From assembly GCA_900549855.1 (NCBI GenBank), contig URPS01000075.1, forward strand, positions 1-6,247: a DNA stretch of 6,247 bases, given 5' to 3'. Position numbers and translations under genes: made by a program. Shown here in pieces: positions 1 to 5,994 of the stretch. The notes below the pieces were generated by a model. The model was not told where the DNA came from and did not search any database. It saw only the letters and a list, made by a program, of their open reading frames with translations. How positions within the stretch are numbered: position 1 is the stretch's first letter; every line of letters starts with the position of its first letter. This stretch comes from an uncultured bacterium. GTDB taxonomy: Bacteria; Cyanobacteriota; Vampirovibrionia; Gastranaerophilales; Gastranaerophilaceae.

Positions 1-214
1 CATAAATAGAACGTCTAATTATAGTATTCCTCAGGTTTTGCATTTTGTCAAGGGGTGAAATGAAATTTTTTATAAATTCGCCCACGGATGCCATTATTTC
101 AAATAATGAAATTAGTTGTGTACTATTGAAATACGCTATTTAACAATGTTACGAAGGCAAATATAGAATGATTTATCTATCAATAATGGAATTTGTTCTA
201 TGAATATGATATTA
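1..214. other. AT-rich non-coding stretch, no gene seen
   Basis: I see no start codon with a ribosome site followed by a sustained frame on either strand. The stretch holds two AT-rich inverted repeats. One is a perfect 7-base pair of arms, CATTATT at 92-98 and AATAATG at 102-108, around a 3-base loop. The other is CAATAAT at 181-187 with ATTATTG at 211-217, whose right arm touches the -35 element of the promoter candidate at 215. Either could be an operator, but in DNA this AT-rich such repeats also arise by chance. Confidence 0.5.
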
Positions 215-243
215 TTGCATTTTATTCGATTTTAGTGTATAAT
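215..243 (+). promoter_or_regulatory. Sigma-A-type promoter candidate upstream of the STAND operon
   Basis: A -35 element TTGCAT (215-220) is separated by 17 bases from a perfect -10 TATAAT (238-243). Transcription would start near 250, leaving a leader of more than 300 bases before the STAND gene at 567. That leader would include the possible decayed gene at 272-541, which this promoter may originally have served. No better promoter was found closer to the operon. An inverted repeat (181-187 with 211-217) overlaps the -35 and could bind a repressor. Confidence 0.55.
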
Positions 244-271
244 ACGAAAGTAAATAAATGAAAAATTATAA

Positions 272-541
272 GTTTTATATACATTATGTTATGACGAATT
301 TGACAACATTTTTTACGTAAATGCTTTTGTTTTATCTTTAAATATAGGTGAAAGAAATGTTACGAATATTCCGATAATTGAACAAAAAAATTCCACAAGC
401 ATTGTTGAAAATATTTTGATGAATAAAGCAGTAATAACCCGCGATAAATAAATTGGTAGAGATATTGTGAATAAAGTGATTTCAGGTAATGCTAGGGAAC
501 ACCAATCTCAGTTATTAGATACCAAGCTAATGCAATCTTAA
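272..541 (+). pseudogene. Possible decayed small gene upstream of the operon
   Basis: One frame is open from just after the stop at 269-271 to the TAA at 449-451, and open again from 452 to the TAA at 539-541. That is 88 sense codons with one internal stop in a very AT-rich region, where stops are expected about every dozen codons. No usable ATG lies near the front; the only in-frame ATG before the internal stop is at 419. The second part could be a separate peptide from GTG 467 (24 residues, starting MNKVISGNAREHQSQ), but its ribosome site is weak. The family is not recognised. It may be the remnant of a gene that stood directly before the STAND gene, or a chance open frame in the leader. 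Confidence 0.3.
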
Positions 542-566
542 TTTACTTGTTAGAAGGACGATGAAA

Positions 567-2843
567 ATGATAGAACCCCTCTCTACAACTCCAGCCGAAA
601 ATGATGTTTCTGTGTTTGAAAAGTTTCTTGATTTGTTAGGTCAAGCACAAACAATATGGAGTATCTTACTTTTTCTTGCGTTTGTAATTTTATTCGTTTT
701 GTGCCTGTTTTTGTTCAGGAAAAATGTCAACAAATACAGTAAAAAGCAAATTGATAATTTTATAAAAGTAAAAAAATACGTTCCAGAGTTATATATTGAG
801 CTAAACGAAAATATGGAGTTTTTACGCTACTTCATATTTTCATATCGTTGGAAATGGAGAATTATAAGAAGATACAATTTGTTATTCAAAGGTTATGTTG
901 GAAAACAACTAAAACAGGCGCATAAAAACAATATATGCTATAGACTTTCTTATTTTTCGAAATTTAAAGCGGTAAAAAACCAAATTACTAACACTAATAA
1001 AGTTTTAACTGAATTTAGAGATGATCGAGATAATAAAAGAGAAGCTTTAGGTGACTTCTATTTTTTGGCTCAAAGTTTATCTTATGATTGTATTAATGTT
1101 ACCAGCGAACTTTTATCGTATTGCTCTAAAATAGAGAACAAAAACATAATCGTGGTAGGAAGTGCAGGCAACGGCAAAACAAGCCTGCTTTGCCGTGCAA
1201 CTGAAACTGCTATTAAAAATAAATATCCATGTTTACTTTTGAACTCAAAAGATATTGATAAAAACACTGTTAATTTTATTTTAGACCAATTACCTTTAAT
1301 CTGGAAGGTGAAGAATTATTCTAAGTGGTTTTTGAAATTAATTAATTTTTTTCTGCTTGTTAGAAGAAAATACCTGTTTATTCTCATTGATGCCATCAAC
1401 GAAAATGATTCAGAGGAATTTTTGAATTCAATCGGAACAGTATGTGATTACTTTGAGAATTATAGTAGAGTTAAAGTAATATTTTCTTGTAGAAGTGAGT
1501 ATTTCGATTGTAGATATAAAAAATTGTTTGGCGAAGACGAAAAGAACCTTGATATATTTAAGTTGTGTACCACTGACTACAATCTGCGTGCTGTTAATAA
1601 ATTTTTCTTAAAATACAGCAGTTATTATAAAGTTCCATACAAATTTTCTGATAACGTTCACAACAAAATAAGAACGTCATTGTTTCTTATGCGAATTTTC
1701 TTCGAAGTTAATAGTGGGCGCCCTTATGAAAATTTGGAATTTCAAAACGCCGAGATTTATAAGCAGTATATTGACAAAGTTGCTTCGGAACATAATGACA
1801 TTGATGTAAATAAAATTATTAGGCAAATTTCATCTAAGATGATTGATTCTAAATGTTATGACAAAGTCGAATTATCAGCGTTAAATCTTTCGAATACAGA
1901 GAAAAATGCTTTATTAAATCTGCTTGATAATAATCTGCTTATTAATAAAACTATCCAATTAGGCGTTGGTATTTCCGAAAGAACAACGGAATTTTTATAT
2001 TTTATTTTTGATGAATTTAGAGATTTTTGTATTGCTAGGGAACTTATTATTCGCGATGAAGACGGTAATGATCAAGATTACTCGTTGCTTTTTAATACAA
2101 TTAATTTTATGAGCAAAAATGCTTTAGCTCCGCTTGAGGGAATATTAAAATATGGCTATTACCATTTCAAGAAAATTGCTAAAGTTGAATTGTGTAAAAA
2201 AATTTTAAACTCATATGGAAAATCAAATATACAGCAGGCGAATTTTACGCATCGTTATTATCGTGAGAGGACTTACTATTTTGATGATTTTGGTCTGTCA
2301 CTAATCTATATGGATGGCAGAATATTGCAGGATTACGAACATAAATATGTTTATAATTCACTTAGAACATCCAATCGCAGTAATATTCAGATATTCTTTT
2401 TTCTCCTCTATAATGAAATTGTAAATGAAGAACCAAATTTGTGCCAATATTTAGACATTGTTCTCAATGAAACGGACGAACAAATACTTTCTTCTTTGGT
2501 CGATGAGCTCGTAGAGGAAGAAAAATATTTCAGAAACACTCCAAAATTGATTGATACTTTCTATAAACGGATTAATATTACATACTCAAATTTATCACAA
2601 ATTCCCGAAAATATTAAAAAGATTCTAATATTGATTTTTTCTTATGAGCCGTTGGAGTGGTATCAGACAAAATCGGGCGAGCCTATTGAGTTTGACGATT
2701 TATTATATGATGCTGTGATTTCAGCAATAAAATGTAAAGAATTGAAAAAAGCTGTTCAAGAATTAAAGGATTATAGAAATTCTACAGTAGATAGTATTGA
2801 TGATATTATGGATCCCATTAGTGAGATTTACGGAAAGAAGTGA
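567..2843 (+). CDS. Membrane-anchored STAND/NACHT-like NTPase
   Basis: The product is a large P-loop ATPase of the STAND type, a class of nucleotide-driven switches often used as sensors in defence and signalling. Counting from ATG 561, residues 31-52 form one strongly hydrophobic membrane span followed by RK. This predicts a short outside N-terminus and a cytoplasmic body. Walker A is GSAGNGKTS (200-208), Walker B is FILIDAINE (273-281, Asp277), and the sensor-type motif is FSCRSEYF (308-315, Arg311). FDEFRDFCIAREL (483-495) resembles the segment that closes NACHT modules. Residues 500-760 look helical, with no visible TPR, WD40 or LRR repeats, so the sensing part is unrecognised. The ribosome site AGAAGGA (552-558) lies 2 bases from ATG 561 but 8 from ATG 567, so 567 is chosen (758 aa). 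It is the first gene of a four-gene operon. The ATPase class is well supported; the defence role is inference. Confidence 0.85.
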   Translation: MIEPLSTTPAENDVSVFEKFLDLLGQAQTIWSILLFLAFVILFVLCLFLFRKNVNKYSKKQIDNFIKVKKYVPELYIELNENMEFLRYFIFSYRWKWRIIRRYNLLFKGYVGKQLKQAHKNNICYRLSYFSKFKAVKNQITNTNKVLTEFRDDRDNKREALGDFYFLAQSLSYDCINVTSELLSYCSKIENKNIIVVGSAGNGKTSLLCRATETAIKNKYPCLLLNSKDIDKNTVNFILDQLPLIWKVKNYSKWFLKLINFFLLVRRKYLFILIDAINENDSEEFLNSIGTVCDYFENYSRVKVIFSCRSEYFDCRYKKLFGEDEKNLDIFKLCTTDYNLRAVNKFFLKYSSYYKVPYKFSDNVHNKIRTSLFLMRIFFEVNSGRPYENLEFQNAEIYKQYIDKVASEHNDIDVNKIIRQISSKMIDSKCYDKVELSALNLSNTEKNALLNLLDNNLLINKTIQLGVGISERTTEFLYFIFDEFRDFCIARELIIRDEDGNDQDYSLLFNTINFMSKNALAPLEGILKYGYYHFKKIAKVELCKKILNSYGKSNIQQANFTHRYYRERTYYFDDFGLSLIYMDGRILQDYEHKYVYNSLRTSNRSNIQIFFFLLYNEIVNEEPNLCQYLDIVLNETDEQILSSLVDELVEEEKYFRNTPKLIDTFYKRINITYSNLSQIPENIKKILILIFSYEPLEWYQTKSGEPIEFDDLLYDAVISAIKCKELKKAVQELKDYRNSTVDSIDDIMDPISEIYGKK

Positions 2844-2847
2844 AAAT

Positions 2848-3225
2848 ATGAAAATAGGTACTTTGGTTTTCTATAAAAAAAGTCTCAAAACATCACCTAT
2901 AGGTGTTTATCACTTTTTTGGCGTAAAAAGAAGAAGTTATGCCGGCAGTATTGTAAAAAGAATATATGATTATTTTTGTGGTGGAGCAAAGAATTTGTAT
3001 TTAGAATACCTTTTGTGTTACCGAAAGGAATATGAATCGTATAAGCAATTCCTTTTAGAAAAATACAATCTGTTTGAATGTGAGGTTGAAAATATTATTT
3101 CCTGGCGTCTTTATTGCCAAGATTTATCCTGTGCTCCCGATATTAATGTGAAAAATTTTTTAGAGTATGATGAGATGAAAAACGCTATAAGAGACTTATT
3201 GGGGGAAGTTCCATATGAAGATTAG
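2848..3225 (+). CDS. Tyr-rich small protein, unknown family
   Basis: This 125-residue protein matches no family I recognise. It starts MKIGTLVFYKK and is rich in aromatic and basic residues: 14 of 125 residues are Tyr. It has five cysteines (44, 57, 78, 90, 95) without a clear metal-binding spacing, and no signal peptide or membrane span. The ATG at 2848 is preferred because GGAAAGAAG (2832-2840) sits 7 bases upstream. An in-frame ATG at 2797 would overlap the STAND gene by 47 bases and lacks a comparable site. It begins 4 bases after the STAND stop and overlaps the next gene by 11 bases, so translation is probably coupled. It may be a partner of the STAND protein or the radical SAM enzyme, or a substrate; the sequence does not decide. 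Confidence 0.75.
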   Translation: MKIGTLVFYKKSLKTSPIGVYHFFGVKRRSYAGSIVKRIYDYFCGGAKNLYLEYLLCYRKEYESYKQFLLEKYNLFECEVENIISWRLYCQDLSCAPDINVKNFLEYDEMKNAIRDLLGEVPYED

Positions 3226-3613
3226 AGATGGTTTTGTAACAAATAGTTCATCAACAAATTTTATGATAATATGTAAAGAAGAATTAACCGCTGATTATTT
3301 GGAAAAAAAGTTGGGTTTTAAAAATAACTCTTTTATTAGAGCTATAGCAAAAGACTGGGTTTATCAAATTATTTCAGGAACTAACAGAGGTGTTAGGTGG
3401 TTTGAAATAGATGAGATTAATTATGAAAATGTTTTAAAGATTTTTGGGGAGGAAAGTGCGAAAAAATACCGTGAACTTGCTAAAAAAGGTTTTCATACAT
3501 ACATGGGATATACTGGCTCTGATGACGATTGTCTCACTTCGTTTATGACTACGGACAGTTTTATAATAGATAAAAAAGACTTCTATATGGATGGAAAGAA
3601 TTGCGTGTGGTAA
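3215..3613 (+). CDS. Small protein with N-terminal GFVTNSSSTNF motif
   Basis: The product is 132 residues. It begins MKIRDGFVTNSSSTNFMII, a Ser/Asn/Thr-rich motif at residues 6-16 that sits at the extreme N-terminus like a recognition tag. From memory, similar R-x-GFV-(S/T)-NSSS-x-x-F starts recur in small uncharacterised bacterial and phage proteins; I cannot check this here. The middle is ordinary globular sequence with charged helices (25-95), followed by GYTGSDDDC (98-106). The protein ends DGKNCVW. There is no signal peptide or membrane span. The start is well set by GGGGGAAG (3201-3208), 6 bases before ATG 3215. It overlaps the preceding gene by 11 bases and stops one base before the ATG of the radical SAM gene. 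That position makes it the first candidate substrate of the enzyme, but it is long for a classical peptide precursor. Confidence 0.8.
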   Translation: MKIRDGFVTNSSSTNFMIICKEELTADYLEKKLGFKNNSFIRAIAKDWVYQIISGTNRGVRWFEIDEINYENVLKIFGEESAKKYRELAKKGFHTYMGYTGSDDDCLTSFMTTDSFIIDKKDFYMDGKNCVW

Positions 3614-3614
3614 T

Positions 3615-4703
3615 ATGATATTTTATAAGGATAAGATATATAATTTTATTGAATGTTTCAATGAGAACAACGGATTTTTGCTAAGGAGCAATATATTGAA
3701 AAATGGAGTAGAAACAGATGTTGTTCCATTAAGGCGTTCATATCCGGAATTGATTGATGTTGGCATTATGGGGACTTGCACAGCCTGCGACAAAGGAATA
3801 TGCAAAGCCGCAGGTATTGATTGTTATCAAAACGCCTCGTTATCTAAGCGCCCCAATATGCCATTGAAGGTTTATAAAGCAATTGTTGAACAGAGCAAAG
3901 GAAAAACATTTCAAATTGCTTTGGGCGGTGCTGGGGATCCAAATAAGCACGAAAGTTTTAGAGAAATTCTTGAATTGACGCGCGAAAATCTTATAGTACC
4001 CAATTTGACAACAAGCGGTTATAAACTTACCGATGATGAAATATCATTGATGAAAAAACATTGTGGAGCAGTTGCGGTTTCATTTTATTCCAGATTGCTT
4101 CCCAATAAACAAGAATCAAATGAAATTACTATTAGCGCCATAAAGCGTTTAATTAGTGCTGGATGTACTACAAATATTCATTATGTTGTTTCAAAAAACA
4201 ATTTGGAGGAAATAATCTATCGTTTACAAAATGACATTTTTCCTGATGGTGTAAATGCGTGTGTTTTTTTATTATATAAACCTGTTGGGCAAGCTGATTG
4301 TACGAAAATGCCAACAATAGATGATGAAGCATACAAAAAGTTTATTGATTTGGCAACGAATAAAAAGTATAGATTCAAAGTTGGTTTTGATACATGTCAA
4401 TCGCCTGCGCTTAGGATGTTCGGAAAAACTATTTCTGAGGAATCTTTGGATTTTTGTGAATCCGCAAGATTTTCTATGTACATAGATTGTGAGAATCAAG
4501 CATATCCTTGTTCATTTGGTTGGATGACTAACGAATATAGGGTGGATTTAAATGACAATACCATTTCTGAAGCATGGAATTCCGATCAGTTTAATGATTT
4601 CACAAAAGAACAACATTTAAAATGCGGCGGGGATAACAAGATGGAATGTCGGTGTTGCGCATTAGATTTAGGAATTAGATTATGTGATAAAGTATCCTTT
4701 TGA
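3615..4703 (+). CDS. Radical SAM/SPASM-like enzyme with non-standard cysteine spacing
   Basis: This 362-residue protein is a radical SAM-type enzyme, expected to bind a [4Fe-4S] cluster and S-adenosylmethionine in the cytoplasm. After an N-terminal lead-in comes GTCTACDKGICKAAGIDCYQ (53-72), with Cys55, 58, 63 and 70. The usual CxxxCxxC is absent. LGGAGDP (103-109) fits the SAM-binding GGE-like turn, and LTTSGYKL (131-138) and AVAVSFYSR (152-160) fit barrel strands. The C-terminal third is cysteine-rich (261, 281, 292, 299, 337, 345, 347, 348, 357). It includes FSMYIDCENQAYPCSFG (286-302), typical of SPASM domains that hold auxiliary Fe-S clusters and often modify peptides. ATG 3615 follows the previous stop by one base. 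ATG 3591 would add 8 residues overlapping the upstream gene and has no ribosome site. The substrate is unknown; the small proteins encoded upstream are candidates. Superfamily assignment is firm, subfamily is not. Confidence 0.88.
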   Translation: MIFYKDKIYNFIECFNENNGFLLRSNILKNGVETDVVPLRRSYPELIDVGIMGTCTACDKGICKAAGIDCYQNASLSKRPNMPLKVYKAIVEQSKGKTFQIALGGAGDPNKHESFREILELTRENLIVPNLTTSGYKLTDDEISLMKKHCGAVAVSFYSRLLPNKQESNEITISAIKRLISAGCTTNIHYVVSKNNLEEIIYRLQNDIFPDGVNACVFLLYKPVGQADCTKMPTIDDEAYKKFIDLATNKKYRFKVGFDTCQSPALRMFGKTISEESLDFCESARFSMYIDCENQAYPCSFGWMTNEYRVDLNDNTISEAWNSDQFNDFTKEQHLKCGGDNKMECRCCALDLGIRLCDKVSF

Positions 4704-4738
4704 AAGTGTCGCTGAAATGTGGCGCTTTTGCTTTTTAT
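4703..4738 (+). terminator. Rho-independent terminator closing the operon
   Basis: AAAGTGTCGC (4703-4712) pairs with GTGGCGCTTT (4719-4728) around the loop TGAAAT. This gives a 10-base-pair stem that includes three G-U pairs. It is followed by TGCTTTTTAT. The stem begins at the last base of the radical SAM stop codon, so it marks the 3' end of the four-gene operon. Confidence 0.75.
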
Positions 4739-4801
4739 AAATAATTCTCTGGACTTGTGAAAGTTATTGTGGTATGTGTTTGTATTGCAAAAGAAGGTGC
4801 A

Positions 4802-4924
4802 ATGCGCATGACGATATCAGCATATGCAGATGATTCGATACACATCGTAATCTTCCTCGCGGCTTATTACAGACTTCGTCATAGTAAGGTGCTTGGTCTT
4901 AAATGGTCGGCGGCGGATTTTTAA
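4802..4924 (+). pseudogene. Tyrosine recombinase (phage/transposon integrase) fragment
   Basis: The frame from ATG 4802 to TAA 4922-4924 encodes 40 residues. The last part, IFLAAYYRLRHSKVLGLKWS (residues 17-36) followed by AADF, closely resembles the first catalytic-Arg region of Firmicutes integrases, whose usual form is LAAFYGLRRSEVLGLKWSAIDF. The Arg in LRHS matches the first catalytic Arg. The usual Gly before LR is Arg, and the usual Glu after Ser is Lys. The other catalytic residues (His, Arg, Tyr) and the DNA-binding domain are missing, so it cannot be an active recombinase. It begins 60-some bases after the operon terminator and is best read as the scar of an integrated element. An AGAAGG (4792-4797) before it might still allow a short peptide to be made. 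Confidence 0.75.
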
Positions 4925-4943
4925 CATAATCTAATAAAACGAT

Positions 4944-4957
4944 ACATAAGTTTATGT
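4944..4957. promoter_or_regulatory. Palindrome next to the Sir2 ribosome site
   Basis: ACATAA (4944-4949) and TTATGT (4952-4957) are perfect inverted arms around GT. They end one base before the Shine-Dalgarno AGGAG (4959-4963) of the Sir2 gene. The palindrome could be an operator. I found no convincing -35/-10 pair for the Sir2 gene in the sequence just before it, so where its transcription starts is not settled. Confidence 0.3.
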
Positions 4958-4973
4958 TAGGAGAAAAGTTTGA

Positions 4974-5714
4974 ATGAATAAAAATGATATTTTTAAATTT
5001 GCCGAAATGATAAATGATTCGGAACGTATCGTGTTTTTCGGCGGTGCAGGAGTGTCAACCGAAAGCGGACTGAAAGATTACAGGAGCGAGGACGGAATTT
5101 ATCATACTGCCGTTAATTACGGAATGTCGCCGGAAGAAATTTTAAGTCATAACTGCTTTTTTGAAAACACGGATTTGTTTTACCGCTTTTTCAGAGATTT
5201 CTTTATGGAAAGCGCAGAGCCGAATATTACCCATAAAGCTCTGGCAGAGCTTGAAAAGCACGGAAAGGACATAACGGTAGTTACACAGAACATAGACGGA
5301 CTTCACCAAAAAGCCGGAAGTAAAAAGGTGTATGAGCTGCACGGCACAACCTCAAAATTTCATTGCACGAATTGCGACAGGGAATATGGGTTGGATTATC
5401 TCAGAACAAACGGAGAGAATATTCCGCACTGCATATGCGGCGGCGTTTTAAAACCGGATGTTGTGCTTTACGGCGAACAGCTTGACAACAGCACCGTAAA
5501 CGGAGCGCTGAGGGCAATAGAAAACGCCGACCTGCTTATTATAGGCGGAACATCGCTTGCGGTATATCCTGCGGCAGGATTTGTAAGATATTTTAAAGGC
5601 GAAAATCTTGCGATTATAAATAAGGAAAGAACTGATTACGATAAATACGCAGACCTCGTATTTCACGACGGACTGGGCGCGGTGTTTACCGAAGCGATGA
5701 AAATGTTTTCTTGA
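4974..5714 (+). CDS. cobB: Sir2-family NAD-dependent protein deacylase
   Basis: The product is a 246-residue sirtuin, the normal size for the compact bacterial type. It removes acyl groups from lysines in cytoplasmic proteins, consuming NAD and releasing nicotinamide and O-acyl-ADP-ribose. Visible motifs are GGAGVSTESG (23-32) and KDYR (34-37) for NAD binding, TQNIDGLH (104-111), the catalytic His123 in ELHG, GTS (192-194) and VYPAA (198-202). Four cysteines, Cys131, 134, 153 and 155 (CxxC then CxC), form the structural zinc site. The usual P-D-F-R after GAGxS reads K-D-Y-R here, an unusual but probably tolerated change. AGGAG (4959-4963) is 10 bases before ATG 4974. The gene is richer in GC than the operon before it and probably belongs to the host backbone rather than the island. 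Full catalytic and zinc residues are present, so it should be active. Confidence 0.95.
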   Translation: MNKNDIFKFAEMINDSERIVFFGGAGVSTESGLKDYRSEDGIYHTAVNYGMSPEEILSHNCFFENTDLFYRFFRDFFMESAEPNITHKALAELEKHGKDITVVTQNIDGLHQKAGSKKVYELHGTTSKFHCTNCDREYGLDYLRTNGENIPHCICGGVLKPDVVLYGEQLDNSTVNGALRAIENADLLIIGGTSLAVYPAAGFVRYFKGENLAIINKERTDYDKYADLVFHDGLGAVFTEAMKMFS

Positions 5715-5718
5715 AAAC

Positions 5719-5740
5719 ATACAAAACTTCTTGTATTTTA
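5719..5740 (+). terminator. Weak terminator-like hairpin after Sir2
   Basis: ATACAA (5719-5724) pairs with TTGTAT (5731-5736) around AACTTC, followed by TTTA. The stem is short and has little GC, so termination would be inefficient. Its place, 5 bases after the Sir2 stop, is the main reason to consider it. Confidence 0.35.
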
Positions 5741-5813
5741 CAGTTGTCGGTATGATTGCTGCATATTTTTATCTGTACTGTTTAGACTGAAAAACGATAC
5801 TGATTGCGGGTCA

Positions 5814-5842
5814 TTGACAAACTTATAATTATTATGTATAAT
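5814..5842 (+). promoter_or_regulatory. Perfect-consensus sigma-A promoter
   Basis: TTGACA (5814-5819) and TATAAT (5837-5842) are both exact consensus hexamers with the ideal 17-base spacing. The predicted start, near 5849, is exactly where a foldable GC-rich segment begins. No coding region follows before the next promoter at 5962. Confidence 0.85.
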
Positions 5843-5848
5843 ATAATC

Positions 5849-5890
5849 GGAGTCGAGAGTTATCCCGTCCGGGGGTTGCATTTGGCTCCA
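5849..5890 (+). ncRNA. Short structured RNA or leader, unidentified
   Basis: GGAGTC (5849-5854) pairs with GGCTCC (5884-5889) to enclose an inner hairpin, ATCCC (5862-5866) with GGGGT (5872-5876). This is a GC-rich island in AT-rich DNA and starts at the predicted transcription start of the consensus promoter. No U-run terminator follows directly; the next bases are TTTATTTACA. The transcript could therefore continue into the next RNA, and the fold could be the 5' end of a longer RNA. I do not recognise it as a known riboswitch class. Confidence 0.45.
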
Positions 5891-5961
5891 TTTATTTACA
5901 CTAATAATTAAATGCTTTTAATGTTAAGATAGTTAAAAATGATTCAGGGTAGTGATTGTTA

Positions 5962-5989
5962 TTGACTTTTATAAAAAGTATGATATTAT
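5962..5989 (+). promoter_or_regulatory. Promoter of the structured RNA
   Basis: TTGACT (5962-5967) and TATTAT (5984-5989) are separated by 16 bases. The predicted start is about 5995-5997, directly before the structured RNA. Confidence 0.65.
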
Positions 5990-5994
5990 AAGAG

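Noticed and set aside
10..51. Minus-strand promoter (TTGACA-like at 45-50) firing out of the left edge
   Set aside because: The only good -10 (TATAAT on the minus strand) is 22 bases away, and at 17 bases the hexamer matches only 4 of 6. No minus-strand gene is visible to support it.
300..330. TTGACA at 300-305 as a closer promoter for the STAND operon
   Set aside because: No -10 hexamer is found at a spacing of 16-18 bases.
2797..2847. Earlier ATG for the Tyr-rich small protein
   Set aside because: It lies inside the end of the STAND gene without a Shine-Dalgarno, whereas ATG 2848 has one 7 bases upstream.
3591..3614. Earlier ATG for the radical SAM gene, adding 8 residues
   Set aside because: It has no ribosome site and overlaps the preceding gene. 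ATG 3615 directly follows that gene's stop and fits translational coupling.
3615..4703. Viperin-type antiviral enzyme
   Set aside because: Viperins carry CxxxCxxC and lack a cysteine-rich SPASM-like C-terminus. This protein has the opposite features.
4974..5714. Macrodomain-linked or defence-type sirtuin
   Set aside because: No macrodomain gene or fused effector is adjacent. Size, catalytic His and zinc site fit an ordinary deacylase, and composition places it outside the island.
1082..5720. Open frames of 60-90 codons on the minus strand at 1082-1267, 3623-3805, 4272-4499, 5142-5342 and 5448-5720
   Set aside because: All lie opposite well-supported + strand genes and encode no recognisable motif, so they are shadows.
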